Assembly (NCBI RefSeq): GCF_000145255.1
Contig: NC_014394.1
Coordinates: forward strand, 1,798,001-1,862,000
Source: Gallionella capsiferriformans ES-2
Lineage (GTDB): Bacteria > Pseudomonadota > Gammaproteobacteria > Burkholderiales > Gallionellaceae
Length of the DNA: 64,000 nt
Direction of reading: 5' to 3'
The position numbers and the translations under genes are program-made. The notes beneath the pieces were generated by a model, which saw nothing but the letters and a program-made list of their open reading frames with translations, was not told the DNA's origin and ran no database searches. This document shows, one piece after another, positions 1 to 8,478 of the stretch (within the stretch, counting starts at the first letter, position 1; every line of letters begins with the position of its first letter).

Positions 1-1626
1 ATCCTGAAGGTCAATCAGGTCTTTACCGCAACTACCGGATACACGAGCGAAGAAGCCGTAGGAAAAACGCCGAGCCTGCTAAAAACAGATCGCCACAGCG
101 CAGAGTTTTACCACGAGATGTGGCGGCAAATTAAACAAACCGGAAAATGGCAGGGAGAAATTTGGGATAAACGCAAGAATGGCGAAATTTACCCTAAGCT
201 GCTCAACATTTATGCAGTTAAGAGTAAAAACGGTGTCGTCACGCATTATGTCGGATCTTATACGGATCTGACTGAACGCAAAATGGCCGAAGAAAAGATT
301 ATCAGCCTAGCGTTCTACGACACGCTGACAGGCTTGCCCAACCGTCGCTTGTTGCTCGACCGACTTAACTATGCGCTGGCATCAGGTCTGCGAACCGGTA
401 AAAATGGCGCACTGCTCTTCATTGATCTGGACAAGTTCAAAACCCTGAACGACACACTGGGACATGATATTGGCGATTTATTGCTCAAACAGGTCGCACA
501 TCGCTTAAAAGCGTGTGTACGGGAAATCGATACCGTGGCGCGCATCGGCGGAGATGAGTTTGTCGTCATGCTCGAGGACCTGAACATCGAATCGGTGGAA
601 GCCGCTGCGCAAACCGAGGTCATCGGGGAAAAAATATTGGCGGCATTAAGGATGCCCTACCAATTGCTCACCAACGAATTTCACAGCTCTGTTAGCATCG
701 GAATCTCACTATTCAGCAACAACGGGCAATCACAGGACGAGCCCCTGAAGCAAGCCGACATCGCAATGTATCAAGCGAAGAAATCGGGCCGTAACAAGTT
801 GAGGTTCTTCGATCAACGCATGCAGGACACCATCAGTTCGCGTGCAAATCTTGAAGCGGAATTGCGCAAAGCGCTTGCAAATGAGCAGTTACAGTTGCAT
901 TACCAGATTCAGGTAGACAGCGCGCACCAGACTATCGGTGCAGAAGTGCTGCTGCGCTGGATTCATCCTGTGAACGGCATCATTTCACCGGCACAATTCG
1001 TGCCCGTCGCAGAGGAAACCGGTCTAATTTTACCCATCGGTTTATGGGTACTCGAAACAGCCTGTGCACAACTGAAAAAATGGCAGGATAATCCCGCGAC
1101 CGCTCAGCTGATTCTCGCCATCAATGTCAGCGCCCGCCAGTTCCACCAGAACGGATTCGCAACCGAAGTCCGATCTGTCATTGAAAGACACGACATCAAC
1201 CCGGCGTTGCTGAAGCTGGAACTGACCGAAGGTATGCTGCTCAATAATCTGGACGATACAATTGCCACCATGCGCAGTTTGCAGGAATTCGGCGTACAGT
1301 TCTCGCTGGATGACTTCGGCACAGGATATTCGTCATTACAGTATTTGAAGCGTCTGCCGCTAGCCCAACTCAAAATCGATCAATCCTTCGTGCGCGATCT
1401 GGCAACGGGCTACAACGATCAGGCCATTGTGCGCACTATCATTGCCATGGCGCACAGTCTGAACCTGAATGTGATCGCCGAAGGGGTAGAAACCGAAATT
1501 CAACGGCAAATTCTGCTGAAAAATCAGTGCTCACACTTTCAAGGCTATTTATTTGGCAAACCGATGCCCATTGAGCAGTTCGAGTCATTGCTATCAAGCG
1601 ATTCAACTGCCGCGGCTTGCATTTAA
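1..1626 (+). CDS. PAS-GGDEF-EAL cyclic-di-GMP signalling protein (5' partial)
   Basis: The reading frame is open from the first base, so the gene starts outside the window. The visible part begins inside a PAS domain (TTGYTSEEAVGKTPSLL) with a PAC-like tail (YVGSYTDLTERK). A GGDEF domain follows with an intact signature (RIGGDEFVVML, near base 540), so diguanylate cyclase activity is plausible. The C-terminal EAL domain keeps DDFGTGYSSL, LKIDQSFVRDL and AEGVETE, but the name-giving motif reads EVLLRW instead of EALLRW. It therefore looks like a dual-domain enzyme making or hydrolysing c-di-GMP in response to a signal sensed upstream. Which activity dominates cannot be told. It converges on the regulator gene at 1669, with a hairpin between. 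Confidence 0.92.
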   Translation: MLKVNQVFTATTGYTSEEAVGKTPSLLKTDRHSAEFYHEMWRQIKQTGKWQGEIWDKRKNGEIYPKLLNIYAVKSKNGVVTHYVGSYTDLTERKMAEEKIISLAFYDTLTGLPNRRLLLDRLNYALASGLRTGKNGALLFIDLDKFKTLNDTLGHDIGDLLLKQVAHRLKACVREIDTVARIGGDEFVVMLEDLNIESVEAAAQTEVIGEKILAALRMPYQLLTNEFHSSVSIGISLFSNNGQSQDEPLKQADIAMYQAKKSGRNKLRFFDQRMQDTISSRANLEAELRKALANEQLQLHYQIQVDSAHQTIGAEVLLRWIHPVNGIISPAQFVPVAEETGLILPIGLWVLETACAQLKKWQDNPATAQLILAINVSARQFHQNGFATEVRSVIERHDINPALLKLELTEGMLLNNLDDTIATMRSLQEFGVQFSLDDFGTGYSSLQYLKRLPLAQLKIDQSFVRDLATGYNDQAIVRTIIAMAHSLNLNVIAEGVETEIQRQILLKNQCSHFQGYLFGKPMPIEQFESLLSSDSTAAACI

Positions 1627-1636
1627 CCCGCATCAA

Positions 1637-1659
1637 TTTTCAATCCGAAAGATTGAAAA
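1637..1659. terminator. Hairpin between convergent genes
   Basis: A perfect 9-bp stem (TTTTCAATC / GATTGAAAA) with a 5-nt loop lies between two convergent stop codons. The A/T-rich stem ends could serve as a U-tract in either direction, so a bidirectional terminator is likely. Confidence 0.55.
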
Positions 1660-1668
1660 CAGCTACAA

Positions 1669-2304
1669 TCAAACAAACAGTTGATGTTGAATCGAATAGT
1701 GGACCAGTTCGACGACGTTTTTTAATCCCAGCTTATTGAGCAGATTGATTTTATGCGCACTGACCGTTCTGTCGCTGATAAATAATTGCCGGGAAATATC
1801 GTCATTGCTGAGTCCTTCCACGAGCAGCCGAAAAATCTCCTGCTCTCTGCTGGACAACAAAGCCAATGAATTATTTGCTTGTGGAATAGCACTCGTATAA
1901 GCCAACTCTTCTGCCATCAACGGTGAGAGATACTTGCCCGTCGCAACGACTTTATGAATCGCTTCCAGCAGCGTTTTTGGAGAACAATCTTTGCAAATGT
2001 AACCTGATGCACCCGCCTGAACCGCACGCGACACAACCTTAATTTCATCATGCGCACTGAGTATCAGGATTAGCAAATCGGGATAGTGTCGTCTGATGCG
2101 CTCAATCAAATTTGCGCCATTTTCGCCCGGCATATCAAGATCAAGCAACACTAAGTCAACCTGCGTTGCTTGCAGCTTGCGCATCAATTCTTCACCATTG
2201 ACCGCCTCGCCGACTACCTCAATACCCGGCGCACCTTCAAAAAGCTGCAACAGTCCAGCCCGAACCAGTTCGTGATCATCCGTTACAATTAAGCGCACGT
2301 GCAT
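1669..2304 (-). CDS. NarL/FixJ-family response regulator
   Basis: The 211-residue product has an N-terminal receiver domain: acidic pair DD at residues 9-10, phospho-acceptor Asp55 in LLDLDMPG, conserved Lys in ICKDCSP. A C-terminal LuxR-type helix-turn-helix follows (LSSREQEIFRLL...SDRTVSAHK). It should be a DNA-binding regulator activated by phosphorylation. The frame opens further upstream to about 2352, but the receiver fold begins at MHVRLIVTDDHE and GAG lies about 6 bases before that ATG, so 2304 is preferred. No kinase is adjacent; the REC-Hpt gene at 2523 is divergent and could be its phosphorelay partner, which is inference. Confidence 0.9.
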   Translation of the reverse strand: MHVRLIVTDDHELVRAGLLQLFEGAPGIEVVGEAVNGEELMRKLQATQVDLVLLDLDMPGENGANLIERIRRHYPDLLILILSAHDEIKVVSRAVQAGASGYICKDCSPKTLLEAIHKVVATGKYLSPLMAEELAYTSAIPQANNSLALLSSREQEIFRLLVEGLSNDDISRQLFISDRTVSAHKINLLNKLGLKNVVELVHYSIQHQLFV

Positions 2305-2522
2305 ACATTCTCGCATCAAGTTACCCGCAGCCCTTATTATTCCACGAAACACCCCCTATCGCGTGATGAACGTTTCAGACGACAGCAAATAATTCAGATA
2401 TTATCCGGATCAAATTAGCCGTTATGGCCGTTTTAAAGACGGTTTCGGCACCAGATGAAGGCTAAATGTAGTCAGCGAGCAACATGACTTAATGCGCTTC
2501 ATTCAACCTAGCGGAGTCGTTT

Positions 2523-3305
2523 ATGCCTTACCAGAAAGATCGTTTAGCCAACAACACAAGCACTCCGCTGCACGGCATCAAGATTCTCGTTGCAGAAGAC
2601 CATGTATTTAATCAGGAGATCATCACCGACATTTTGGAAAATGCCGGTGCCGCTGTGTGTATCGCACAAAACGGAATGGAAGCACTCAACTTAATGAAAC
2701 AAAAGCCGTTTGACTGCGTGCTGTTAGACGTGCAAATGCCTGTGATGGACGGTTTCCAGACGATAGAGCGAATTCGTGCCGACCCGACGCTGGCGATGAC
2801 CCCTGTGATTGCAATGACGGCCAGCGCCTCAAATGAGGATCGCTGCCGCTGTCTGTCTGCCGGTATGAATGATTTTATCGAAAAACCCTTTGAGCCTGCA
2901 AGGCTACACCATATGATTACCGGTTTGACTCAAATCACTGTGACACATGCCCTGCCAAGGGCAGCGAAAAAGCCAATCGATCTGTCCGTGCTGACAAACT
3001 GGATAGGCGATGACAAAATAAAATTGCAGAAATTTACCGGCAGTTTTTTGGATTCTGCGCACCTGGATCTCATCGAAATCAACGCGGCGCTGGAAATTAA
3101 AGATTTTGTCGCGCTCACAACCTTAGCTCACCACATCAGTTCGCCAGCCAGAATGGTCGGTGCAAGCGATTTTTATGAATTATCCAAGCAACTGGAAATA
3201 ACGTCCCGAACGATATGCGACACCGGCGTTGCCCATAATCTGATTAGCCAGATGCACGTTGCGCTGGAACAAATCGCAGAAATAGTCAGTCAAGAATTGG
3301 CTTAA
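2523..3305 (+). CDS. Receiver-Hpt phosphorelay protein
   Basis: The 260-residue protein carries a receiver domain at about residues 18-135 (acidic AED, Asp69 in LLDVQMPVMDG, Lys121 in EKPFEP). A C-terminal histidine phosphotransfer domain follows at about 155-255. The Hpt motif reads LAHHISSPARMVGA, with His203 in the place of the phosphorylated histidine. The usual Lys after it is replaced, so activity is probable but not certain. There is no kinase or output domain, so it resembles the C-terminal half of a hybrid kinase made as a separate protein. It is divergent from the NarL-type regulator at 1669-2304. Confidence 0.88.
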   Translation: MPYQKDRLANNTSTPLHGIKILVAEDHVFNQEIITDILENAGAAVCIAQNGMEALNLMKQKPFDCVLLDVQMPVMDGFQTIERIRADPTLAMTPVIAMTASASNEDRCRCLSAGMNDFIEKPFEPARLHHMITGLTQITVTHALPRAAKKPIDLSVLTNWIGDDKIKLQKFTGSFLDSAHLDLIEINAALEIKDFVALTTLAHHISSPARMVGASDFYELSKQLEITSRTICDTGVAHNLISQMHVALEQIAEIVSQELA

Positions 3306-3345
3306 ACGATGCGAACTCGAAAAACTACGCCGTCTTCCCAGGAGC

Positions 3346-4095
3346 TTAATTGAGCACTGAATTGATCTGCCGGGCACAATCGGCCAGCTGTTCAGGGGTC
3401 ATGAAGCCTGCATCAAGATGCCTCCTTTTGCCCATCCGAACCGCTTTATCCTGCCAGAGTGGATTGTAGGGCAGCAAGGTGACCTTGCGGATATCGTGAT
3501 TCCGCAAAAACTGTCCAATGAAAGTGAGATTTTCCACGGTAGCGGTCATATCTGGCACGAGCGGCACTCTGACCATGACAGGAACCTCACTTGCGCGCTT
3601 TAAATGCAGCAAATTTTCAAGAATGGGACGGTTTGACTGTCCCGTCAGCGCTTGATGGCTAGCCTCATCCATGATTTTCAGATCGAAGTAAATGCGATTC
3701 AGATAAGGCAACAGGTATTTCTCGAAGTGCATGTAATTGAAAAAACCGCAGGTCTCGATGGCCGTATCGACGCCTTCACGTTGAAGGCTACTCAGGAACG
3801 CGCCGACGAATGGCATCTGATGCGCAGGCTCGCCGCCGGAAACCGTAACGCCGCCCCCTGTCGAGTCAAAAAACGGCCGGTCGATCAAGACACGATAGCG
3901 TAATTCTTCAAGCGTATACCAGCGTGATCCGTCGTATGACGCACTCTCCCGGCTCGACCGTGCCTGACCTTCCGGATTCTGACACCAAAGACAGCGAAGC
4001 GGACACCCCTGAAAAAAAACCGTAGTGCGGATGCCCGGCCCGTCTTCGCTGCAATCGCGCTTAATGTCGAACACCCTGCCGCACAAGGCATTCAC
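3346..4095 (-). CDS. Glycyl radical enzyme activating protein (radical SAM)
   Basis: The 249-residue protein has the radical-SAM cluster motif in GCPLRCLWCQNPE (CxxxCxxC) and the SAM-binding VSGGEP motif. It is the kind of enzyme that puts the glycyl radical on its partner, here surely the glycyl radical enzyme encoded first in the same operon. Its start overlaps the previous stop by 4 bases, suggesting coupled translation. Only about 45 residues separate CxxC and GGE, and none is a cysteine. It therefore lacks the two-cluster ferredoxin-like insert found in many activases of dehydratase/lyase-type enzymes, and in this respect resembles PflA. The substrate cannot be read from the sequence. 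Confidence 0.9.
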   Translation of the reverse strand: MNALCGRVFDIKRDCSEDGPGIRTTVFFQGCPLRCLWCQNPEGQARSSRESASYDGSRWYTLEELRYRVLIDRPFFDSTGGGVTVSGGEPAHQMPFVGAFLSSLQREGVDTAIETCGFFNYMHFEKYLLPYLNRIYFDLKIMDEASHQALTGQSNRPILENLLHLKRASEVPVMVRVPLVPDMTATVENLTFIGQFLRNHDIRKVTLLPYNPLWQDKAVRMGKRRHLDAGFMTPEQLADCARQINSVLN

Positions 4096-4721
4096 GGCGC
4101 GCTCGCAATCAGTCGTTGCACATCGGCGGCGATGGCACCCAGTTTGAACAGATGCCCGACATTACCTGTCAGCTGCACTTGATTTTTCAGCAGCAGCCCG
4201 ACAATATCCACATTAGCCTGGCCGATCAGACCGAGTATGGTTGCACTGTCGCGAAAATGAATCACCAGATCGACACAGCGCACCTTCACATCGGCTTCTT
4301 CCTCGTCCAGCACGGAAGTTTGCACTACGGCAAACGGATCCAGACAGGCACCCCACGGCATGTTGCGATACAGATTTCCAGGACTCGGACAAAATTCCAG
4401 CAACACATTCATATTGTCTCCGGCCTGCCGGGTGCGGATCATAAACTTCCCCTGATAGTACCGAATACCCCCTGTTACCATCGGATCGCTGATCTTAAAA
4501 TTATCTTCGAAAAAAATTTTTGCACGTCTCGACTGCGTCTCATCGAGTAAGCCATCGCGCAAAATTAAACTGAATCCCAACCGGAGTGCCAGCGCCATAC
4601 CCCCGGCAACCATACCCCCTCCAGCTTGTGAGAGCACACTCTTCAGGTGCGCATCGCCCTGCATACCGGAATTGAGGGTACGAAAAATTCCGGAGCTCAA
4701 CTGAGGAAAACCGGCATGCAT
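4092..4721 (-). CDS. SCP2-like (sterol-carrier fold) protein in glycyl radical operon
   Basis: A 209-residue protein between the glycyl radical enzyme and its activase. The C-terminal half (about residues 95-205) has the pattern of an SCP2-type lipid-binding domain: RCVDLVIHFRDSATILGL, then a 'G.A..DIVGLLLKNQVQLTGN' stretch and a helix ending in VQRL. The N-terminal part has a Gly/Ala-rich hydrophobic stretch (GGGMVAGGMALALRLG) that may be membrane-associated or structural. A good ribosome site (AAGGAG, 7 bases before ATG) fixes the start. The SCP2 call is by pattern only and would need profile confirmation. Its place suggests that it presents or sequesters a hydrophobic substrate, product or acyl group for the enzyme. 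Confidence 0.6.
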   Translation of the reverse strand: MHAGFPQLSSGIFRTLNSGMQGDAHLKSVLSQAGGGMVAGGMALALRLGFSLILRDGLLDETQSRRAKIFFEDNFKISDPMVTGGIRYYQGKFMIRTRQAGDNMNVLLEFCPSPGNLYRNMPWGACLDPFAVVQTSVLDEEEADVKVRCVDLVIHFRDSATILGLIGQANVDIVGLLLKNQVQLTGNVGHLFKLGAIAADVQRLIASAP

Positions 4722-4743
4722 GCTCTTCTCCTTAAAGATTCAG

Positions 4744-7632
4744 CTACAGACTATGAACTGCATGTTGCTCGGTGCCATCCTTCAGCGAAAAATTGGCACG
4801 CGCGATAATTTCCGTGCGCATCTGCGCACTCAGCGTGACAAAATACGCCGAGTAACCTGCCACGCGTATCATCAGATCCTTGTAAGGCGCGAGCGCCTCA
4901 AATGCCCCCGCCCCCTCCATCGCTGCGGCCTTATCAGCCGCGACCAGATCAGCGATGGACGAGACGCACAGCTGCACCAGCACACCGTTGTTATCTGTGA
5001 AGGCCCTCATATAGCGGGCAAATAATTCAATATCTGCAGAACGCTCTGCCGCCCCCCGCGTCGTCAGACTCAGGTTATAGGTGTAGCCGTTTTTCACCGC
5101 ATCGCTGTCAACAGCGGCGACAGAGAGCATGTGATCGAGCGCCATCACAGGCGTGCCGTCGCGCTTGACGATACCGGGACAGGGCGTGATGCCGGAGGCG
5201 AACGCCTGCCCTGCCCGCCTCAAGTTCGGTGTTGCCTGTGTCAGCATGCCAAATCCGGCGTGATTGGTCATCGACCAGTAGCCCGTCAGATAGCGTCCGC
5301 CCCGGTGGGTACGGTATGCATAAAACACCTCATGGATCATTCGCGTCAGCCGCCGTGAATACGTCACCGCCAGACTGTTGTCAAAAATGCCGTTCTGTGC
5401 AACACCCGCGCCGTAATGCGCGGTATGTTTAATGGCGGTACAAATTTCGGCTAGACGCTCGGCGCTCAGCGCTGGCAACGGAACGGTGGCATCGGGATGC
5501 AACCAGCGACGCATTTTCTCAAGATAATGCGGCCAGTCGTGCTGCTCGCTGGCGTGCTTCGCAACCGAAAAATCAGAACCCATCGCGGACAGCAACTCGG
5601 CGGCACTCACTTTGCCGCTAAACACCAGTTCATCGAGAATGCAGAATGTATCGATGACATCGGCCAGACCGATGATGGCCACCCCGGCCGAATTGTATTT
5701 CGCACCGCCCGCGGCCACGTCGCGAAATTTTGCCCCCTGTTCGCCCGGCAGATTGACAGGCCCCGTAAACAATCCGGACAAAAAAGGCGATGCGCGCTCC
5801 TTCGCCATCACCCTGCCCAGATAATTATTGTTCTGCACCGCATGCTTCGCCATCTCATTTAACTGGAAGCCAAAGGCGCTGACAAACTCCTCCATGCAGG
5901 TCATCCCGAGCAGCGGGACTGAGGTGTAGCGCGGTTGACCATTGAACAAATCAGGATCCGTCCCCCCCGTCCCGTCGGAGCGATGTTTTCCGCCGAATAT
6001 CGCCAACTCCAGCACCGCAGGTAGCACCAGCAAGGTTGAACCTGAATTGCCGTAATGTTTGCCCGGCGCGTTCTGCTCGATGCAGCCGATAGACGCATAG
6101 TCACAGGCATCCTGCATCGCCTCTTCGTCACTCACCCCTTTATGGTCGGCATAATAAGCCGCCATGCTTCTGATAACAGGAATGTCACCGTGCAGTGCCG
6201 GGGTGGCGCGCGTTGCGATATTGACCTGACAAATGCGCTTGAGGTAATCATCCATCGCATCACGAGACAGGGAATTGCCGTCCGCATCCCGTCGATGCAC
6301 GTCAGCATGGTAGCGGGCGTGTACGTTGGGATCGCGGATGCTCAGCAGTTCCGTCGCCTTGAGAATAATGTAAGTCATGTCATTGACCGCATCGACGACT
6401 TGTCCGTTCTCATAACGGGTGCCCCCCACGGTGAGCGCCTGATTCGAACCGCTGCCGGCAAACAGGGTCTCCGAACCAGAAGTGGACAGCGGCACATGAT
6501 CCGAGCAACGTAAAAAGAAATGACAGATTAATTCGACTGCATGCCGGGTATAGGACGCCCTTGCCTCGTCGCTGCCTAGCTTCTGCCACTCCTTGAAATA
6601 ATAAGGATTGAGCAGCTGATCCAGGCGGCCTAATGACAGCCCGAAATTGGTATTTTCCTGCAACAGCAGATGGTAACAAATCCAGATCGCGGACAGCGCT
6701 TCATGCAGGGTATCGGCAGGCTGTGCCGGCACTTTTCGACAGATGCGCGCAAGCTCACTATTGCCAGCCGCCTCGGCAGCCTCCGCCAGATGGTTAGCGT
6801 AGGTCATCGCGCCTTCAAAGGTATCAATGACGCCCGCCAAAAACTGCCGCGCCGGCTCACTATTAGCCACCGCAAGATCGAATCGCATCTGCGCTGCCAA
6901 ACCGTCAAGGCCATACTTTAGCAGCCGGTCCCAGTCGGGCACGGTATGCGAGACACAGGTGGATTTATCCGACAAATAAAACGCCACACGCTCCATCAAC
7001 TCCTGACACTTAGGCGTTTCCCCCGCCATTTTTTTAAGTGCGGGGTCGATTGAATCGCCATTCACCTCATCCATGAAAGGGTAATCACCTGTGTCGTACG
7101 CCGCCGCCCGGGCCGCTTCCTGAACGGGACGTTGCTGATCCAGCCAGAACGGAAAAATTTCCTTATTTAAGCGTTTCGCCACATCAGAACTGATCTTGAA
7201 CGGATTTTGCGAACGAGTTTCAACCGTATTGAGTTCGGGCCAGATGCAGTAACCGATGGTATCCATGTATATGACAGGCCCCACAAAACTTGTGGTGGTC
7301 TGCCCGGGCAAAAGGTCACTTGCGCGTACCAGTGCCTTTTTGTGCTCGAACACATGACGCACGGCGCGTGCCCGCCGCACTTCTGGCGACAAACTCTGCG
7401 CCTCCGGCGTACGCACATAGCCGGTCAAGAGTCGCGGCAGCTCGTCGCATATTTCCGGAATCTCATCAAACAGGCGCTTTCGCCAAGCCATGACCACGGG
7501 AAAATCGCTTAACAGCAGGCCACTCAGCGTCAGGTCAGCCAGCGTCATCACGCGAGAAGATCCTGATTTTTCAAGCGGCTCCTCGCCGGCTGGTAACGCC
7601 CCCTTATCGCCAACCGATCCCGTCGTCTCCAT
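4744..7632 (-). CDS. Glycyl radical enzyme (PFL-like, substrate unknown)
   Basis: The 962-residue product (GRE families are commonly about 760-900) has the C-terminal glycyl radical loop RVAGYSAYF (radical Gly about residue 926) and an active-site loop IGCIEQN (Cys517, Glu519). The Cys-x-Glu arrangement is typical of dehydratase, C-N/C-S lyase and decarboxylase-type enzymes. True pyruvate formate-lyase has two adjacent cysteines instead, so PFL itself is unlikely. The usual Pro after Glu is Gln here. The frame extends upstream to 7695, but GGGGGA lies just before the ATG at 7632. The radical makes the enzyme oxygen-sensitive, implying anoxic metabolism. First gene of an operon with the SCP2-like gene (22 bases on) and the activase. 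Confidence 0.9.
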   Translation of the reverse strand: METTGSVGDKGALPAGEEPLEKSGSSRVMTLADLTLSGLLLSDFPVVMAWRKRLFDEIPEICDELPRLLTGYVRTPEAQSLSPEVRRARAVRHVFEHKKALVRASDLLPGQTTTSFVGPVIYMDTIGYCIWPELNTVETRSQNPFKISSDVAKRLNKEIFPFWLDQQRPVQEAARAAAYDTGDYPFMDEVNGDSIDPALKKMAGETPKCQELMERVAFYLSDKSTCVSHTVPDWDRLLKYGLDGLAAQMRFDLAVANSEPARQFLAGVIDTFEGAMTYANHLAEAAEAAGNSELARICRKVPAQPADTLHEALSAIWICYHLLLQENTNFGLSLGRLDQLLNPYYFKEWQKLGSDEARASYTRHAVELICHFFLRCSDHVPLSTSGSETLFAGSGSNQALTVGGTRYENGQVVDAVNDMTYIILKATELLSIRDPNVHARYHADVHRRDADGNSLSRDAMDDYLKRICQVNIATRATPALHGDIPVIRSMAAYYADHKGVSDEEAMQDACDYASIGCIEQNAPGKHYGNSGSTLLVLPAVLELAIFGGKHRSDGTGGTDPDLFNGQPRYTSVPLLGMTCMEEFVSAFGFQLNEMAKHAVQNNNYLGRVMAKERASPFLSGLFTGPVNLPGEQGAKFRDVAAGGAKYNSAGVAIIGLADVIDTFCILDELVFSGKVSAAELLSAMGSDFSVAKHASEQHDWPHYLEKMRRWLHPDATVPLPALSAERLAEICTAIKHTAHYGAGVAQNGIFDNSLAVTYSRRLTRMIHEVFYAYRTHRGGRYLTGYWSMTNHAGFGMLTQATPNLRRAGQAFASGITPCPGIVKRDGTPVMALDHMLSVAAVDSDAVKNGYTYNLSLTTRGAAERSADIELFARYMRAFTDNNGVLVQLCVSSIADLVAADKAAAMEGAGAFEALAPYKDLMIRVAGYSAYFVTLSAQMRTEIIARANFSLKDGTEQHAVHSL

Positions 7633-7794
7633 ACATCCCCCGATATGACATGCATTCACACCTCTAAATCTAAATTTATGATGATGAAGCGTCAATATGC
7701 CAAAAGGTCTATGCGATTAAGCCAGTTGCATTAATAATATTACCGTATATACTATTAATCATTAGAAAACGGTACTCGGATAAAGGAGAACATC
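7633..7794. promoter_or_regulatory. Divergent promoter region of the glycyl radical operon and a small ORF
   Basis: This AT-rich spacer must hold the promoter of the glycyl radical operon (minus) and probably that of the small ORF at 7795 (plus). It contains an inverted repeat ATTAATA-N16-TATTAAT (about 7731-7760), a possible operator. I see no clear FNR-type TTGAT-N4-ATCAA box. Confidence 0.35.
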
Positions 7795-7962
7795 ATGGAA
7801 CAACAATTTTCACCCGGTCTGCTCTATGCCGTCGCACCTGAAGACTTAAGAGAACTGCATTTACAGGATGACGCCGAGACCGTGGAATGGGAAGAGCCGG
7901 AATCAAAGATAAACACCCTCACGCACGCGATATGTGATTTTTTCCATAAAACAGCCAAGTGA
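7795..7962 (+). CDS. Small acidic protein of unknown function (55 aa)
   Basis: A 55-codon frame starting MEQQFSPGLLYAV, with a strong ribosome site (AAAGGAG, 6 bases before ATG). It is acidic in the middle (DDAETVEWEEPES) and has no membrane segment or recognised motif. The good start signals argue that it is translated. It is divergent from the glycyl radical operon and 45 bases ahead of the DUF4149 gene, so it may share a transcript with the latter. Function not recognised. Confidence 0.55.
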   Translation: MEQQFSPGLLYAVAPEDLRELHLQDDAETVEWEEPESKINTLTHAICDFFHKTAK

Positions 7963-8007
7963 GCCGCGACAAGCTGCATGGCTGAATGCTGTGATATCCT
8001 CATCCCC

Positions 8008-8478
8008 ATGAAAAATATCACCGATCACTTAGCATCGTTGTCCCTGACTGCCTGGGTTGGTAGCCTGTGGGGCATCGGCTATCTTGCCGTGCCTGTTTTG
8101 TTTCACGCTCAACCCGACAGGCAGTTGGCCGGCATGCTGGCAGGAGAGATGTTTACCATATCAGCTCATCTCGGCCTGCTTTTCGGCAGCTATTTAGTCT
8201 TCTATTTTGCCCGTCAGTCCGGCCGCCTGCGTGAACCGAAGCTCTGGATTGTCGCAGCCATGCTGATTTTGACCTTGATCATCCAGTTTGGCATTCAACC
8301 TGTGATGAGCGAGCTGAAATTACAGGCCGCACCGCTGAATGTGATGGACAGCGCCTATGCCGCGCGCTTTAAATTGCTGCACGGACTTTCCAGCATCGCC
8401 TATCTGATGGAGAGCCTGCTAGGTCTGCTGCTGGTCGTTAAGGGCTGCCGGCCGGCTCACCCACCCGCCGAACGCTAA
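8008..8478 (+). CDS. DUF4149-type integral membrane protein
   Basis: A protein of about 156 residues with four predicted membrane helices: LTAWVGSLWGIGYLAVPVLF, a helix around HLGLLFGSYLVFYFA, LWIVAAMLILTLIIQFGI and the C-terminal YLMESLLGLLLVV. The layout and the N-terminal 'W.G.L....V.V.LF' fit the DUF4149 family, whose role is unknown. An upstream ATG at 7978 is in frame; MKNITDHL at 8008 matches the family start better, but neither has a strong ribosome site. Its stop directly abuts the start of the dioxygenase gene at 8479, so the two are probably co-translated. Confidence 0.75.
   Translation: MKNITDHLASLSLTAWVGSLWGIGYLAVPVLFHAQPDRQLAGMLAGEMFTISAHLGLLFGSYLVFYFARQSGRLREPKLWIVAAMLILTLIIQFGIQPVMSELKLQAAPLNVMDSAYAARFKLLHGLSSIAYLMESLLGLLLVVKGCRPAHPPAER

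Noticed and set aside
4116-4550. Plus-strand frame of 144 codons opposite the SCP2-like gene
   Set aside because: It is antisense to a gene with clear ribosome site and operon coupling, and its His/Gln-rich product looks like a shadow translation.
7700-7765. FNR-type binding site for the glycyl radical operon
   Set aside because: The AT-rich inverted repeat there does not fit TTGAT-N4-ATCAA.
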